From Natronomonas sp. (lineage in GTDB: Archaea; Halobacteriota; Halobacteria; Halobacteriales; Haloarculaceae), in assembly GCF_028274965.1 (NCBI RefSeq), contig NZ_JAQCNO010000053.1:1-62404 (forward strand): DNA of 62,404 bases, given 5' to 3'. Within the stretch, counting starts at the first letter, position 1; each line of letters begins with the position of its first letter. The notes beneath the pieces were generated by a model. The model was not told the DNA's origin. It made no database searches and saw nothing but the letters and a program-made list of their open reading frames with translations. Shown here piece after piece: positions 51,140-58,214 of this stretch. The position numbers were made by a program, and so were the translations under genes.

Positions 51140-51246
51140 GACCGACGCCGGGCGGGGGCGAAACCGAGACGACCGGATCGGGATCGAGAGCGGAGAGCGG
51201 CGGGCCGAACGTTTAGGTCGTCACCCCCGAAACACGGGGTGAAACG

Positions 51247-51666
51247 ATGGACGACACGTACGTCGAGACGGAGGTGCCCGCCGAGCTCGGCGCGCGCATC
51301 GAGGCGTTCTGCGAGGCGGAGGGGCTCGCCCGCGAGGAAGGCGTTCGGCGGCTCGTGCGGCGGGGACTGGACGAGAACGGAACCGAGGGGGCGGCGGCCG
51401 GTCCGGCGGGGGTTCCCGAAGGCGGCGAGGGGACGGAGCGGGTCGGCGTGCGGTTGTCCGGCGAGCGGGCCGATCGCTTCGACGAGTTCTGTGCCGCCGC
51501 CGGGGCCTCCCGCGAGGCGGGGCTTCGCCGTCTGCTCGCGGCCGCGCTGGAGACGGCGGACTCCGAGTGGAGCCTGCGGTCGAGCATCGAGTCCGTCCTC
51601 GTCGAGGCCGTGCTCGTGGTCCTCGTCGTGTTGGCGTTTCTCGGGCGGGCGGTCGGGTGGTGGTGA
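51247..51666 (+). CDS. Tandem RHH-like protein with C-terminal membrane anchor
   Basis: 139 residues. Two similar ~40-residue units: VETEVPAELGARIEAFCEAE (then LAREEGVRRLVRRGL) and VGVRLSGERADRFDEFCAAA (then ASREAGLRRLLAAAL). Each has the beta-strand plus two-helix look of a ribbon-helix-helix DNA-binding unit. They are joined by a Gly/Ala linker. The last ~25 residues are hydrophobic (VLVEAVLVVLVVLAFLG), a membrane helix. A membrane-tethered DNA- or protein-binding role is inferred. A TATA-like GTTTAGG (51211-51217) precedes it. Confidence 0.65.
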   Translation: MDDTYVETEVPAELGARIEAFCEAEGLAREEGVRRLVRRGLDENGTEGAAAGPAGVPEGGEGTERVGVRLSGERADRFDEFCAAAGASREAGLRRLLAAALETADSEWSLRSSIESVLVEAVLVVLVVLAFLGRAVGWW

Positions 51667-51711
51667 ACGGATAAACGAGAGCGCGGCTTCCCGTTGGCTG
51701 GTTGAAAAAGG

Positions 51712-51734
51712 TCCGCCCTCCCCGATTTGAACGG
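51712..51734 (-). repeat. Truncated tRNA-Tyr 3' end, copy 1
   Basis: 23 bases identical to the T-loop/acceptor 3' part of tRNA-Tyr (compare 51943-51965); the match continues to 26/27. It is followed by a ~100-base sequence similar to that after copy 2. Looks like an attachment-site or recombination scar. Confidence 0.8.
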
Positions 51735-51840
51735 AGGAAGACATTCCTGCTCGCTACGCTGTGCGGGCTGTGACTTCCAGGCTCGGATCGGCTCGGGACT
51801 GACGTGCTGTCCGCTCACCGTTTGGTTCGCGGAACAGCAG

Positions 51841-51863
51841 TCCGCCCTCCCCGATTTGAACGG
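51841..51863 (-). repeat. Truncated tRNA-Tyr 3' end, copy 2
   Basis: Second exact 23-base copy, 129 bases after copy 1 and 102 bases before the intact tRNA gene. The spacers of both units share segments such as TCCAGGCTCG and CGGAGGAAGAC, so the whole stretch 51712-51942 is a degenerate tandem repeat. Confidence 0.8.
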
Positions 51864-51942
51864 AGGAAGACGGTCGCGCTCACTGCGTTCGCGCGCTGCG
51901 ACGTCCAGGCTCGAATCGGGTCGGCCGGATTCACTGCGTTCA

Positions 51943-52016
51943 TCCGCCCTCCCCGATTTGAACGGGGGACAAGTCGATCTACAGTCGACTGCTCTACCAG
52001 TCTGAGCTAAGGGCGG
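51943..52016 (-). tRNA. tRNA-Tyr (anticodon GTA)
   Basis: 74 bases fold as a full cloverleaf. Acceptor CCGCCCT pairs with AGGGCGG plus discriminator A; D-stem GCTC/GAGC; anticodon stem GTCGA/TCGAC with loop CTGTAGA (anticodon GTA); T-stem CCCCG/CGGGG with loop TTCAAAT. The C1-G72 pair is the archaeal tRNA-Tyr identity element. CCA is not encoded and no intron is present. A TATA-like GTTAAG (52045-52050 on this strand) lies about 31 bases before the 5' end. Confidence 0.96.
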
Positions 52017-52141
52017 ACGCACCCGAAACGACACGGCTGTTCGACTTAACGGTTTTGACCTCGCGGCGCCGCGTCTGACGGACGGCTGTCGGACAGCGCG
52101 CGAAGATTGAAATACCGTCACACGCAACTGTTGGACGCGAA

Positions 52142-52702
52142 ATGAGCAAGATCACGTTCCGGGCGGACGACGAACTCGTCCGACAGCTCGAGGAGTTCGA
52201 CGCCTCCAAGAGCGAGGTCATGCGCGAGGCGCTCCGGGAGTACCTCGGCGAGAGCGGGACGTCGTCCGTAAACGCGGGCGAGGCGGGCGTAAACACCGGT
52301 TCTGAGGCCTCCGCGGGCGGCGAGTCCCTCGACGAGATCGTCGTCGAGCGCGTCGACGAGATCATCGCCGACCGCCTTGAGCGCGCGTATACGCCCGCAG
52401 AGCCGCGGGACGTGAACGTGAACATCGCGCTTGATGGGGATTCCGGGGACGTGTCACACGAGTCCGCCGAGGGTCGTAAGACAGAACCCCCGGAGCGCGA
52501 GAACGCGTCCGACACCGGCGAGCACGCGTGTAAACAGTGCGGCGAGGACCTGTCGCAGTCGGACGTGTACTGCCCCAACTGCGGCGAAAAAGCCAGTCAC
52601 AGGGTGTTCTGCGAGTGCGGCGACGAGCTCCGCTCCGACTGGGGGTTCTGCCCGGGATGCGGGCGTCGGACCCCCGCTGCGGACGTTCTCGGCGACTCGT
52701 AA
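52142..52702 (+). CDS. cdrL: RHH regulator with double zinc ribbon (CdrL-like)
   Basis: 186 residues. The N-terminal ribbon-helix-helix (ITFRADDELVRQLEEFDASKSEVMREALREYL) is a DNA-binding dimer unit. A linker contains a helix (LDEIVVERVDEIIADRLERA). Residues ~130-178 are a double zinc ribbon (CKQCG, CPNCG, CECG, CPGCG). Its position directly upstream of cdrS-ftsZ2 matches the longer RHH gene cdrL of haloarchaea, a regulator of that operon; the symbol is given on domain and context. Four GTAAGAC/GTCTTAC half-sites in and after the gene are candidate targets. Confidence 0.78.
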   Translation: MSKITFRADDELVRQLEEFDASKSEVMREALREYLGESGTSSVNAGEAGVNTGSEASAGGESLDEIVVERVDEIIADRLERAYTPAEPRDVNVNIALDGDSGDVSHESAEGRKTEPPERENASDTGEHACKQCGEDLSQSDVYCPNCGEKASHRVFCECGDELRSDWGFCPGCGRRTPAADVLGDS

Positions 52703-52770
52703 ACACCGAAATTCGGTCTCTGAGCCTCGTAAACGTGTGTTTCCGCCGTGTGTCTTACGCCGGACCCAAG

Positions 52771-52778
52771 TTTTAAGT
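52771..52778 (+). promoter_or_regulatory. TATA box of the cdrS-ftsZ2 operon
   Basis: TTTTAAGT predicts a start near 52801, just before the inverted repeat at 52804-52822. This gives cdrS a leader of about 130 bases, unlike the leaderless genes elsewhere in the window. Confidence 0.5.
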
Positions 52779-52803
52779 ACCTTCCTTCGTACCGTACGCT
52801 TGC

Positions 52804-52822
52804 GTAAGACGACGCGTCTTAC
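52804..52822. promoter_or_regulatory. Inverted repeat GTAAGAC-N5-GTCTTAC before cdrS-ftsZ2
   Basis: Perfect 7-base arms around GACGC, placed at the expected transcription start. Further single copies lie at 52752-52758 and 52902-52908 (GTCTTAC) and 52476-52482 (GTAAGAC, inside the preceding gene). Short palindromic sites fit an RHH dimer-of-dimers regulator such as CdrL or CdrS; which one binds is inferred. Confidence 0.65.
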
Positions 52823-52932
52823 ACTCGGCGGGAATCGGGCGGATCGCCCGGTTCCGACTGTCTCGCCGGTGTAAACGCGGAGCGATCGCGTGTGCAACGT
52901 CGTCTTACCTACAACCCAGAGGGGAATCAAAA

Positions 52933-53106
52933 ATGGAGCGTGTGACACTACGAATCCCGAAGCAGCAGATCGAAGAGGTCGAACGCATGGTCGATACGGG
53001 GCAGTTCCCGAACCGGAGCGAGGCGATTCGCTCCGCCGTGCGCGAGATGATAAACGAACAGGAAACGGAGACGGGCGAGAAGACCCGCCCGTGGGCCAAG
53101 GTATAG
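52933..53106 (+). CDS. cdrS: CdrS-type RHH transcription regulator (57 aa)
   Basis: 57 residues. [20 protein letters not shown] is followed by [20 protein letters not shown] and a charged tail. It is almost entirely one ribbon-helix-helix domain. Three bases separate its stop from the ftsZ2 ATG, so the two are co-transcribed. In other haloarchaea the same pair, cdrS-ftsZ2, controls the onset of cell division. Identified by sequence pattern and context. Confidence 0.92.
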   Translation: MERVTLRIPKQQIEEVERMVDTGQFPNRSEAIRSAVREMINEQETETGEKTRPWAKV

Positions 53107-53109
53107 ACG

Positions 53110-54309
53110 ATGCAGGACATCGTCAACTCCGCGCTGGAGAACGCCGAGGCCGAGCAGCGGGAGCTAGACACCACGGCCGAGGGCGACGAGTTCGGCGACC
53201 CGCGGATCGTCATCATCGGGGCGGGTGGAGCCGGCAACAACACCGTCAACAGGCTGTACAACATCGGTGTCGACGGCGCGGAGACGATCGCGATCAACAC
53301 CGACAAACAGCACCTGAAGATGATCGAGGCCGACACGAAGATCCTCGTCGGCAAGTCCCTGACGAACGGCCTCGGGGCGGGCGGCGACCCCTCGATGGGC
53401 GAGCGCGCCACCGAGATGGCCCAAGGGACGATAAAGGAGGTCCTCGGGGAGGCTGATCTCGTCTTCGTCACGGCGGGCATGGGCGGCGGGACGGGAACCG
53501 GCGCCGCGCCGGTCGTCTCGAAGATCGCCAAAGAGCAGGGCGCGATCGTGGTCGGGATGGTCTCGACGCCGTTCAACGTCGAGCGCGCCCGGACGGTCAA
53601 AGCCGAGGAGGGGCTCGAAAAGCTCCGCAACGAGGCCGACTCGATCATCGTCCTCGACAACAACCGGCTGCTCGATTACGTCCCGAACCTGCCGATCGGT
53701 AAGGCGTTTTCGGTGATGGATCAGATCATCGCGGAGACGGTCAAGGGCATCTCCGAGACGATCACCCAGCCGTCGTTGATCAACCTCGATTACGCCGACA
53801 TGACCTCGATCATGAACCAGGGCGGCGTCGCCGTAATGCTGGTCGGCGAGACCCAGGACAAAAACAAGACGAAGGAGGTCGTCAGCGACGCGATGAACCA
53901 CCCGCTTCTCGACGTCGACTACCGCGGCGCCTCCGGCGGACTCGTCCACATCACCGGCGGCCCGGACCTCACGCTCAAGGAGGCCGAGGGGATCGCACAG
54001 AACATCACCGAGCGCCTCGAGGCGTCGGCGAACGTCATCTGGGGCGCGCGGATCCAAGAGGAGTACAAGGGCAAGGTGCGGGTCATGGCCATCATGACCG
54101 GCGTGCAGTCCGCGCAGATCCTCGGCCCGACGACGCAAAAACAGGTCGACGCCTCCCGGGAGGCGATCGAGGGCCTCGACGACGACGGCGAGTTCAGCTC
54201 GGCCTCGGCGGAGGCATCGGGGACCAACAGGCGGGAGTACGACGTCGGCGAGACCGACGGCGGGCACTCGGGCATCGAACAGAACAACGGTATTGACGTC
54301 GTCCGATAG
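53110..54309 (+). CDS. ftsZ2: Tubulin-like cell-division GTPase FtsZ2
   Basis: 399 residues. GTPase core: [17 protein letters not shown], the tubulin signature [15 protein letters not shown], the [14 protein letters not shown] region, and T7-loop synergy residues in [11 protein letters not shown]. The N-terminal start [16 protein letters not shown] and the short C-terminal tail ([11 protein letters not shown]) fit the FtsZ2 class of haloarchaea, which drives constriction after FtsZ1 scaffolds the ring. Transcribed with cdrS. Just after the stop an AT-rich palindromic region may end transcription. Confidence 0.96.
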   Translation: MQDIVNSALENAEAEQRELDTTAEGDEFGDPRIVIIGAGGAGNNTVNRLYNIGVDGAETIAINTDKQHLKMIEADTKILVGKSLTNGLGAGGDPSMGERATEMAQGTIKEVLGEADLVFVTAGMGGGTGTGAAPVVSKIAKEQGAIVVGMVSTPFNVERARTVKAEEGLEKLRNEADSIIVLDNNRLLDYVPNLPIGKAFSVMDQIIAETVKGISETITQPSLINLDYADMTSIMNQGGVAVMLVGETQDKNKTKEVVSDAMNHPLLDVDYRGASGGLVHITGGPDLTLKEAEGIAQNITERLEASANVIWGARIQEEYKGKVRVMAIMTGVQSAQILGPTTQKQVDASREAIEGLDDDGEFSSASAEASGTNRREYDVGETDGGHSGIEQNNGIDVVR

Positions 54310-54326
54310 ATACGAAAATTTATACG

Positions 54327-54352
54327 TTTTACGAAGCCTTCGTATTGCGTTT
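54327..54352 (+). terminator. Putative terminator after ftsZ2
   Basis: The palindrome TACGAAGCCTTCGTA (54329-54343) is followed by a T-rich run (GCGTTTTTC). A second inverted repeat, TATCAACT-N5-AGTTGATA (54362-54382), lies just downstream. Both fall in an AT-rich island that is unusual for this GC-rich DNA. Confidence 0.5.
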
Positions 54353-54522
54353 TTCTTGCTATTATCAACTGTGTTAGTTGATACATCCGGCGTAAACGGC
54401 GTGTATGACGGACGGCTGACCGCTGTCGCCGGACGGCGGAAGCGTCCCCGCGAAGGTCACACCGCCCTGCGGTTCGCGGTCGGGAGGCAACCGTTTTTAC
54501 CGTCGCTGCCCTACCGAGGGCG

Positions 54523-55185
54523 ATGAGCTACAGTCGCGCAACGGCGGTGTCGCGGCTCCGGTCGGTGGTCGAGGCCGTCGAGACCGGGCCGATGCCGGTC
54601 CCCGTGCGGGAGGTGTGGGCCTTCGGCGACGTCGTCCTCGGCGCGGACCCGATCGACCGGCTCCGGGTCTACCTCACGAAGGACCTTCTGTTCAAGGACG
54701 CCCCCGAGCGCGAAGCCGAGTTCGAGGCCGAACTCGGGGTCGGCGGCGTCGGTAAGACGGTCTCGGCCGCGTGGGCCGAGGACTTCCCCGACCGCGTTCG
54801 GGCGAACGCGAACGGGCACGCCGCGCCCGAGCGGTGTCTGGCCGCACACCTCTTCGAGCCGGACGAGCCGGTCCACCTGGAGGTGTGTAACACGGGGTTC
54901 GAGAACAACGTCAGACAGCGGCTAAAGGGCGCGCTCGCCCGGGAGGACTACACGCAGTTGCTCGACCCGCGGGCGGCCTGTCTGTGGGTCGATACCGACG
55001 ACGGCGGACGGACGAGCGAGGAGGCGTTCCGGAAGCTGGCCGGCGGCGAGTTCGTGTTTCCGACGCTTTCGGCGGCCTTCGAGAGCCTCGGGATGGACCC
55101 CGATCAGGCGGCGCGGGCGGCGGAGGCGCTTCGCGCGCACCGAAACGACGAAACCGGCGTCAGCGTTCGCGGCGACGTCGTCTGA
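54523..55185 (+). CDS. Conserved haloarchaeal protein next to ftsZ2, function unknown
   Basis: 220 residues, soluble, acidic. Sequence segments such as VREVWAFGDVVLGADPIDRLRVYLTKDLLF and FENNVRQRLKGALAREDYTQLLDPRAACLW look like a conserved globular domain without a familiar motif. From memory it corresponds to a haloarchaeal DUF7095-type family; this is unverified. Its position between ftsZ2 and a MinD-type gene suggests a cell-division link, but this is only context. A TATA-like GTTTTTAC (about 54491-54498) precedes the ATG by 25-32 bases. Confidence 0.75.
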   Translation: MSYSRATAVSRLRSVVEAVETGPMPVPVREVWAFGDVVLGADPIDRLRVYLTKDLLFKDAPEREAEFEAELGVGGVGKTVSAAWAEDFPDRVRANANGHAAPERCLAAHLFEPDEPVHLEVCNTGFENNVRQRLKGALAREDYTQLLDPRAACLWVDTDDGGRTSEEAFRKLAGGEFVFPTLSAAFESLGMDPDQAARAAEALRAHRNDETGVSVRGDVV

Positions 55186-55260
55186 GACGCGGGCGGCGCT
55201 CGCTACTCGAGACCGCGTCGGCGTCGTCGCGGCGTCGGTGCGGCGCCGCGGGGACCCGAA

Positions 55261-55269
55261 CCCTTATCT
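55261..55269 (+). promoter_or_regulatory. TATA box of the MinD-like gene
   Basis: CCCTTATCT is centred about 29 bases before the ATG at 55295, again implying a leaderless transcript. Confidence 0.5.
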
Positions 55270-55294
55270 TCGAACCCGGCACAATCGGAACAAA

Positions 55295-56059
55295 ATGGTC
55301 GAGGCGTTCGCGGTCGCCTCCGGAAAGGGCGGGACCGGCAAGACGACGAGCACGGTCGCGCTCGGGATGGCGCTGGCCGATCGGTACGACGTGACGATCG
55401 TCGACGCGGACACGGGGATGGCGAATCTCCTGTTTCACGCCGGCCTCGAGGACGTCGAAACAACGCTTCACGACGTCATGACCGCCGGGGACGTTCCGGT
55501 CGAGGCGGCGACGTACGACCGCTTCGGGATGTCCGTCGTCCCGTGTGGGACCTCCCTTGCGGGCTTCGAGGACGCCGACCCCGAGCGCCTCCGGGGCGCG
55601 GTCGCCGACCTCGCGGCCGGGGCCGACGTCCTCCTGCTCGACTCGCCGGCGACGCTCGGCTCGAAAAGCGCCGTGTTACCCATCGTGTTGTCCGACCGGG
55701 TCATCGTTGTGCTCAACCCGACGGTTCCGGCCGTCTCCGACGGGCTGAAAGTACAGGAGTACGCGCTCTCGTACGGCTCCGACATCGCCGGGACGATCTT
55801 CAACCGGACGCGCGGCGACGCCGAGAGCGTGACCGAGAAGGCCGACCGGTACTTCGAGGGGCCGACGCTTGCGACGGTGCCGGAGAGCGACGCCGTGCAG
55901 GCGGCCCGGTCCGACGGGACGCCGCTTTTGAAACACGCGCCGGACAGCCCCGCCGCCGCGGCGTTCCGGAGAGCCGCCGGGGCGCTGTCGGTGGCCGACG
56001 GCGACTCCGAGGCCGTCGCCGAGCGGTTCCGCACCGCGGTCATCCCCGATCCGCCATGA
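55295..56059 (+). CDS. MinD/ParA-type P-loop ATPase
   Basis: 254 residues. Deviant Walker A ASGKGGTGKTTST at the N-terminus, switch I region VDADTGMANLLFHAGLE, and Walker B VLLLDSPATLGSK. MinD/ParA ATPases dimerise on membranes or DNA and position cell-division or surface structures. No clear C-terminal amphipathic membrane-targeting helix is seen; the tail reads VAERFRTAVIPDPP. It overlaps the next gene as ATGA, so that protein is a likely partner. Close to ftsZ2, but with its own promoter. Confidence 0.87.
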   Translation: MVEAFAVASGKGGTGKTTSTVALGMALADRYDVTIVDADTGMANLLFHAGLEDVETTLHDVMTAGDVPVEAATYDRFGMSVVPCGTSLAGFEDADPERLRGAVADLAAGADVLLLDSPATLGSKSAVLPIVLSDRVIVVLNPTVPAVSDGLKVQEYALSYGSDIAGTIFNRTRGDAESVTEKADRYFEGPTLATVPESDAVQAARSDGTPLLKHAPDSPAAAAFRRAAGALSVADGDSEAVAERFRTAVIPDPP

Positions 56060-56583
56060 TCCCCGAGGGGGACCTGCTGCGATCGCGGGTCCTCACGGCG
56101 CTCGCGCCGGCGCTCTCGGCGGTGTTGGAGCGGCGCCTCGACGGCTACGCGCTCGTCGCCTCGCGGGACGGCCTCCTCGGGTCCGACAGCGAACGCGGCG
56201 TCGTCACCTTCGAGGACGGCGTGCCGGTCCTCGCGTACCACTCCCGGACCGACCGGGGCGGGCCGCAGGCGCTCGACGACATCGGGGCGGCGCCGTACCG
56301 GTTCGATCTGTACGCCCTCGATCCCGACGCCCTCGAGTTGCCCCACCGCAACGAGGACCTCCGCGTCGGGCCGGGGACGGTCGCCGAGCGGTTGGCCGGC
56401 GACCCCGCCCTCGCCGACCGGACCCGAGAGCGGGCCGGGACCCTCGACCGGGACCCCGACGACGGCCTCGAGGCGTTCCTCGACGACGAGGCAGCGATCG
56501 AGGGGATCAAACGCTCCGCGCGCGAGGAGGCCACAGAGAAGGCCGACGCGTGGGGCATAGAGGAGGCGATCGAGGAGCGGTAG
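56056..56583 (+). CDS. Protein of unknown function coupled to the MinD-like ATPase
   Basis: 175 residues, acidic. An N-terminal domain (~1-95; LEHRRL-like helix then GLLGSDSERGVVTFEDGVPVLAYHS) is followed by a helical, charged C-terminal part (AAIEGIKRSAREEATEKADAW). No known motif. The ATGA overlap with the ATPase gene implies matched expression and perhaps a regulator or adaptor role. Stop at 56583, 24 bases before the convergent 2H phosphoesterase. Confidence 0.75.
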   Translation: MIPEGDLLRSRVLTALAPALSAVLERRLDGYALVASRDGLLGSDSERGVVTFEDGVPVLAYHSRTDRGGPQALDDIGAAPYRFDLYALDPDALELPHRNEDLRVGPGTVAERLAGDPALADRTRERAGTLDRDPDDGLEAFLDDEAAIEGIKRSAREEATEKADAWGIEEAIEER

Positions 56584-56607
56584 TTCGCTCGCGGGGCCGA
56601 GCGGCGC

Positions 56608-57102
56608 TCAGGCCGGCAGGGAGATCCGCCGGACCGCCTCGGCGTAGGGGGCCGCCCAGACGATGAGCGAGTCGACCGTCCACGTGATCGGGTCGCCGGT
56701 CCTCGCGCCCGCGAGGCGGTCGGCGTCGCCGCCGCGGGCGATCGTGACGTGCGGGACGTACTCCTCGCGCTCGAGGCCCTCGACGGGATCGACGACGGAA
56801 CAGAGGGCGTCGTGGGCCTCCAACAGCGCCGGCGACTCGATGCCCAAATACGCGACCGGTCCCCGGCCGGTCGGCGGGTCGCGGAACAGTTCGATGTCGG
56901 TCGTTCGCGCCTCGAAGGGCCCGACCCCCTCAAGGGCGCGCCGCACGCGTCGGGTGAGCGAGCGGGGGTCCGGGTCGGGGTCGCCGAGCCGTTTGAGGAC
57001 GAGCGTGTGGCGGTCCCGCGGCGTCGCCTCATAGCAGTCGGCCGCGAGCCCGCGTGCGAGTCGGGAGACGTCCGCGGGGACGGGGACGTTACAGCTGTAC
57101 AC
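56608..57102 (-). CDS. 2H phosphoesterase (ThpR/2'-5' RNA ligase family)
   Basis: 164 residues. Two H-x-T/S-x motifs typical of the 2H superfamily: RHTLVLKRL (~30-38) and PHVTIAR (~115-121). They are set in symmetrical halves. Archaeal members hydrolyse 2',3'-cyclic phosphates on RNA ends and can ligate RNA in vitro. The real substrate in the cell is unclear. The ATG at 57102 starts directly with the first strand (MYSCNVPVPAD). Confidence 0.85.
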   Translation of the reverse strand: MYSCNVPVPADVSRLARGLAADCYEATPRDRHTLVLKRLGDPDPDPRSLTRRVRRALEGVGPFEARTTDIELFRDPPTGRGPVAYLGIESPALLEAHDALCSVVDPVEGLEREEYVPHVTIARGGDADRLAGARTGDPITWTVDSLIVWAAPYAEAVRRISLPA

Positions 57103-57258
57103 GGCGTGAGGCCACTCAAGGGTGCGCGATCATAAGCGCGACGATACCGATCGCGGGGGCGCTCTCCGGGCGCTCGCACGCCGGCCGGCGGCGGCGCCAG
57201 AGGAGGACGGTCGCAGCCGACCGGTCGGCTTTTGTCCGCCGGCCGTATCCCTCCGGTG

Positions 57259-57963
57259 ATGACGTCGACGCCGTTCGCGCGGACGCTCGTTGCGGTCTGT
57301 GTCGTCGCGGTAGCGATCGGGCTGTTCGGCGGCGCCGCCGCCGCCGCGGACGCCCCGGCGGACGGTCGGCTGCTCGTCGAACTCGACGACGAGGGGGGCG
57401 CCGACGCCGTCTTCGTCGACGCGTACAACCTGACCGTCGACGGACAGCGCGCGGCGTTCGAGGACATCCGGCGGAACGACGAGCGGAGGGCGGCGGCCGC
57501 GGCCGAGCTCCGCTCGGGGCTCCAGAGCGTCTCCGAGGAGGCGAGTGCGGGCATCGATCGCGAGTTGCGGATCGGCGAGGTGACCGTCGAGACGCGCGTC
57601 AGCGGCGACGCCGGGATCGTCGCCTACCGGTTCCGCTGGGAGAACCTCACGCGCGTCGACGGCGGCCGGGTCGTGCTCACCGAGCCCTTCGCCACGTTCG
57701 ACGCGCTGGACAGGGAACTCGTCGTCGTCGCCCCCGCGGGGTACGAGCTCACGGAGGTCTCCCCGCCGCCGGAACGGCGGATCGAGAACACCGTCGGCTG
57801 GCCGGGGCTGACGTCGTTCGGCGACGACTTCGTGGTCGTTGCGACCGCCGCCGAGGAGCCGACACCGGAGTTCGCCGAGGGGGACGACACCTACGGCGGC
57901 CCGATCGCGCTCGGCGTGTCGGCGCTGCTTTTCGCGGCGCTTTTCATCGGTCGGAAGCGCTGA
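57259..57963 (+). CDS. Membrane-anchored surface protein of unknown function
   Basis: 234 residues. A Sec-type signal (VAVCVVAVAIGLFGGAAAAADA) is followed by a beta-rich outside domain with N-x-T sites (NLT at the YNLTVDG and ENLTRVDG segments), then an acidic spacer and one C-terminal membrane helix (IALGVSALLFAALFIG) ending in RKR. The layout matches haloarchaeal DUF7345-type proteins as I recall them. It faces outward and is held in the membrane at its C-terminus. Role unknown. Confidence 0.75.
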   Translation: MTSTPFARTLVAVCVVAVAIGLFGGAAAAADAPADGRLLVELDDEGGADAVFVDAYNLTVDGQRAAFEDIRRNDERRAAAAAELRSGLQSVSEEASAGIDRELRIGEVTVETRVSGDAGIVAYRFRWENLTRVDGGRVVLTEPFATFDALDRELVVVAPAGYELTEVSPPPERRIENTVGWPGLTSFGDDFVVVATAAEEPTPEFAEGDDTYGGPIALGVSALLFAALFIGRKR

Positions 57964-58004
57964 GTCCGCGACACCGCCTCGCACGGCACCGGCGTTCCGC
58001 AAGC

Positions 58005-58032
58005 GTTTAGTACCGTTCTCCGGATAGAACGG
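58005..58032 (+). promoter_or_regulatory. argG promoter with operator-like inverted repeat
   Basis: TATA-like GTTTAGTA (58005-58012) is followed at once by the inverted repeat CCGTTCT-N6-AGAACGG (58013-58019 and 58026-58032). The predicted start is near 58034-58038. A repressor here would block the arg operon. Similar half-sites (TACCGT and ACGGA) frame the inverted repeat upstream of lysW. Confidence 0.6.
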
Positions 58033-58037
58033 AGTAC

Positions 58038-58130
58038 ATGAGACGGACCTGCCGCGCCGACGCGTCCGATCCGAACGGTGGGTCCCCCCTCTTTTCGCGA
58101 CCGCGGCGACGGGCCGGCAGGCCCGAATAG
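58038..58130 (+). CDS. Arginine-rich leader ORF (30 aa) before argG
   Basis: A leaderless-type ATG about 29 bases after the TATA. It encodes MRRTCRADASDPNGGSPLFS and 10 further residues, with 8 Arg codons among 30 residues, including the rare AGA, AGG and CGA. A hairpin follows at 58175-58193. It could be a translated leader that reads arginyl-tRNA supply. Arg is also common in chance frames of this GC-rich DNA, so confidence is low. Confidence 0.35.
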   Translation: MRRTCRADASDPNGGSPLFSRPRRRAGRPE

Positions 58131-58174
58131 TCACACACTCACACCCCGTCGCGCTCGCTCCGATCCGCAACGAC

Positions 58175-58193
58175 GGCCGTCCGGTCGACGGCC
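58175..58193 (+). promoter_or_regulatory. Hairpin in the argG 5' leader
   Basis: GGCCGTC-CGGTC-GACGGCC, 7-base arms, ending 21 bases before the argG ATG. Flanked by unstructured C/A-rich sequence. Possible RNA-level control element. Confidence 0.4.
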
Positions 58194-58214
58194 ACGCCCA
58201 CACCACCCACACCA

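Noticed and set aside
51712-52016. CRISPR array
   Set aside because: The repeats are tRNA 3' ends with spacers that resemble each other, only three units, and no cas genes. No CRISPR was seen elsewhere.
51213-52127. 304-codon minus-strand frame containing LPPFKSGRAD three times
   Set aside because: The repeated peptide is only the tRNA-Tyr 3' end and its truncated copies read as codons. It also crosses the tRNA gene.
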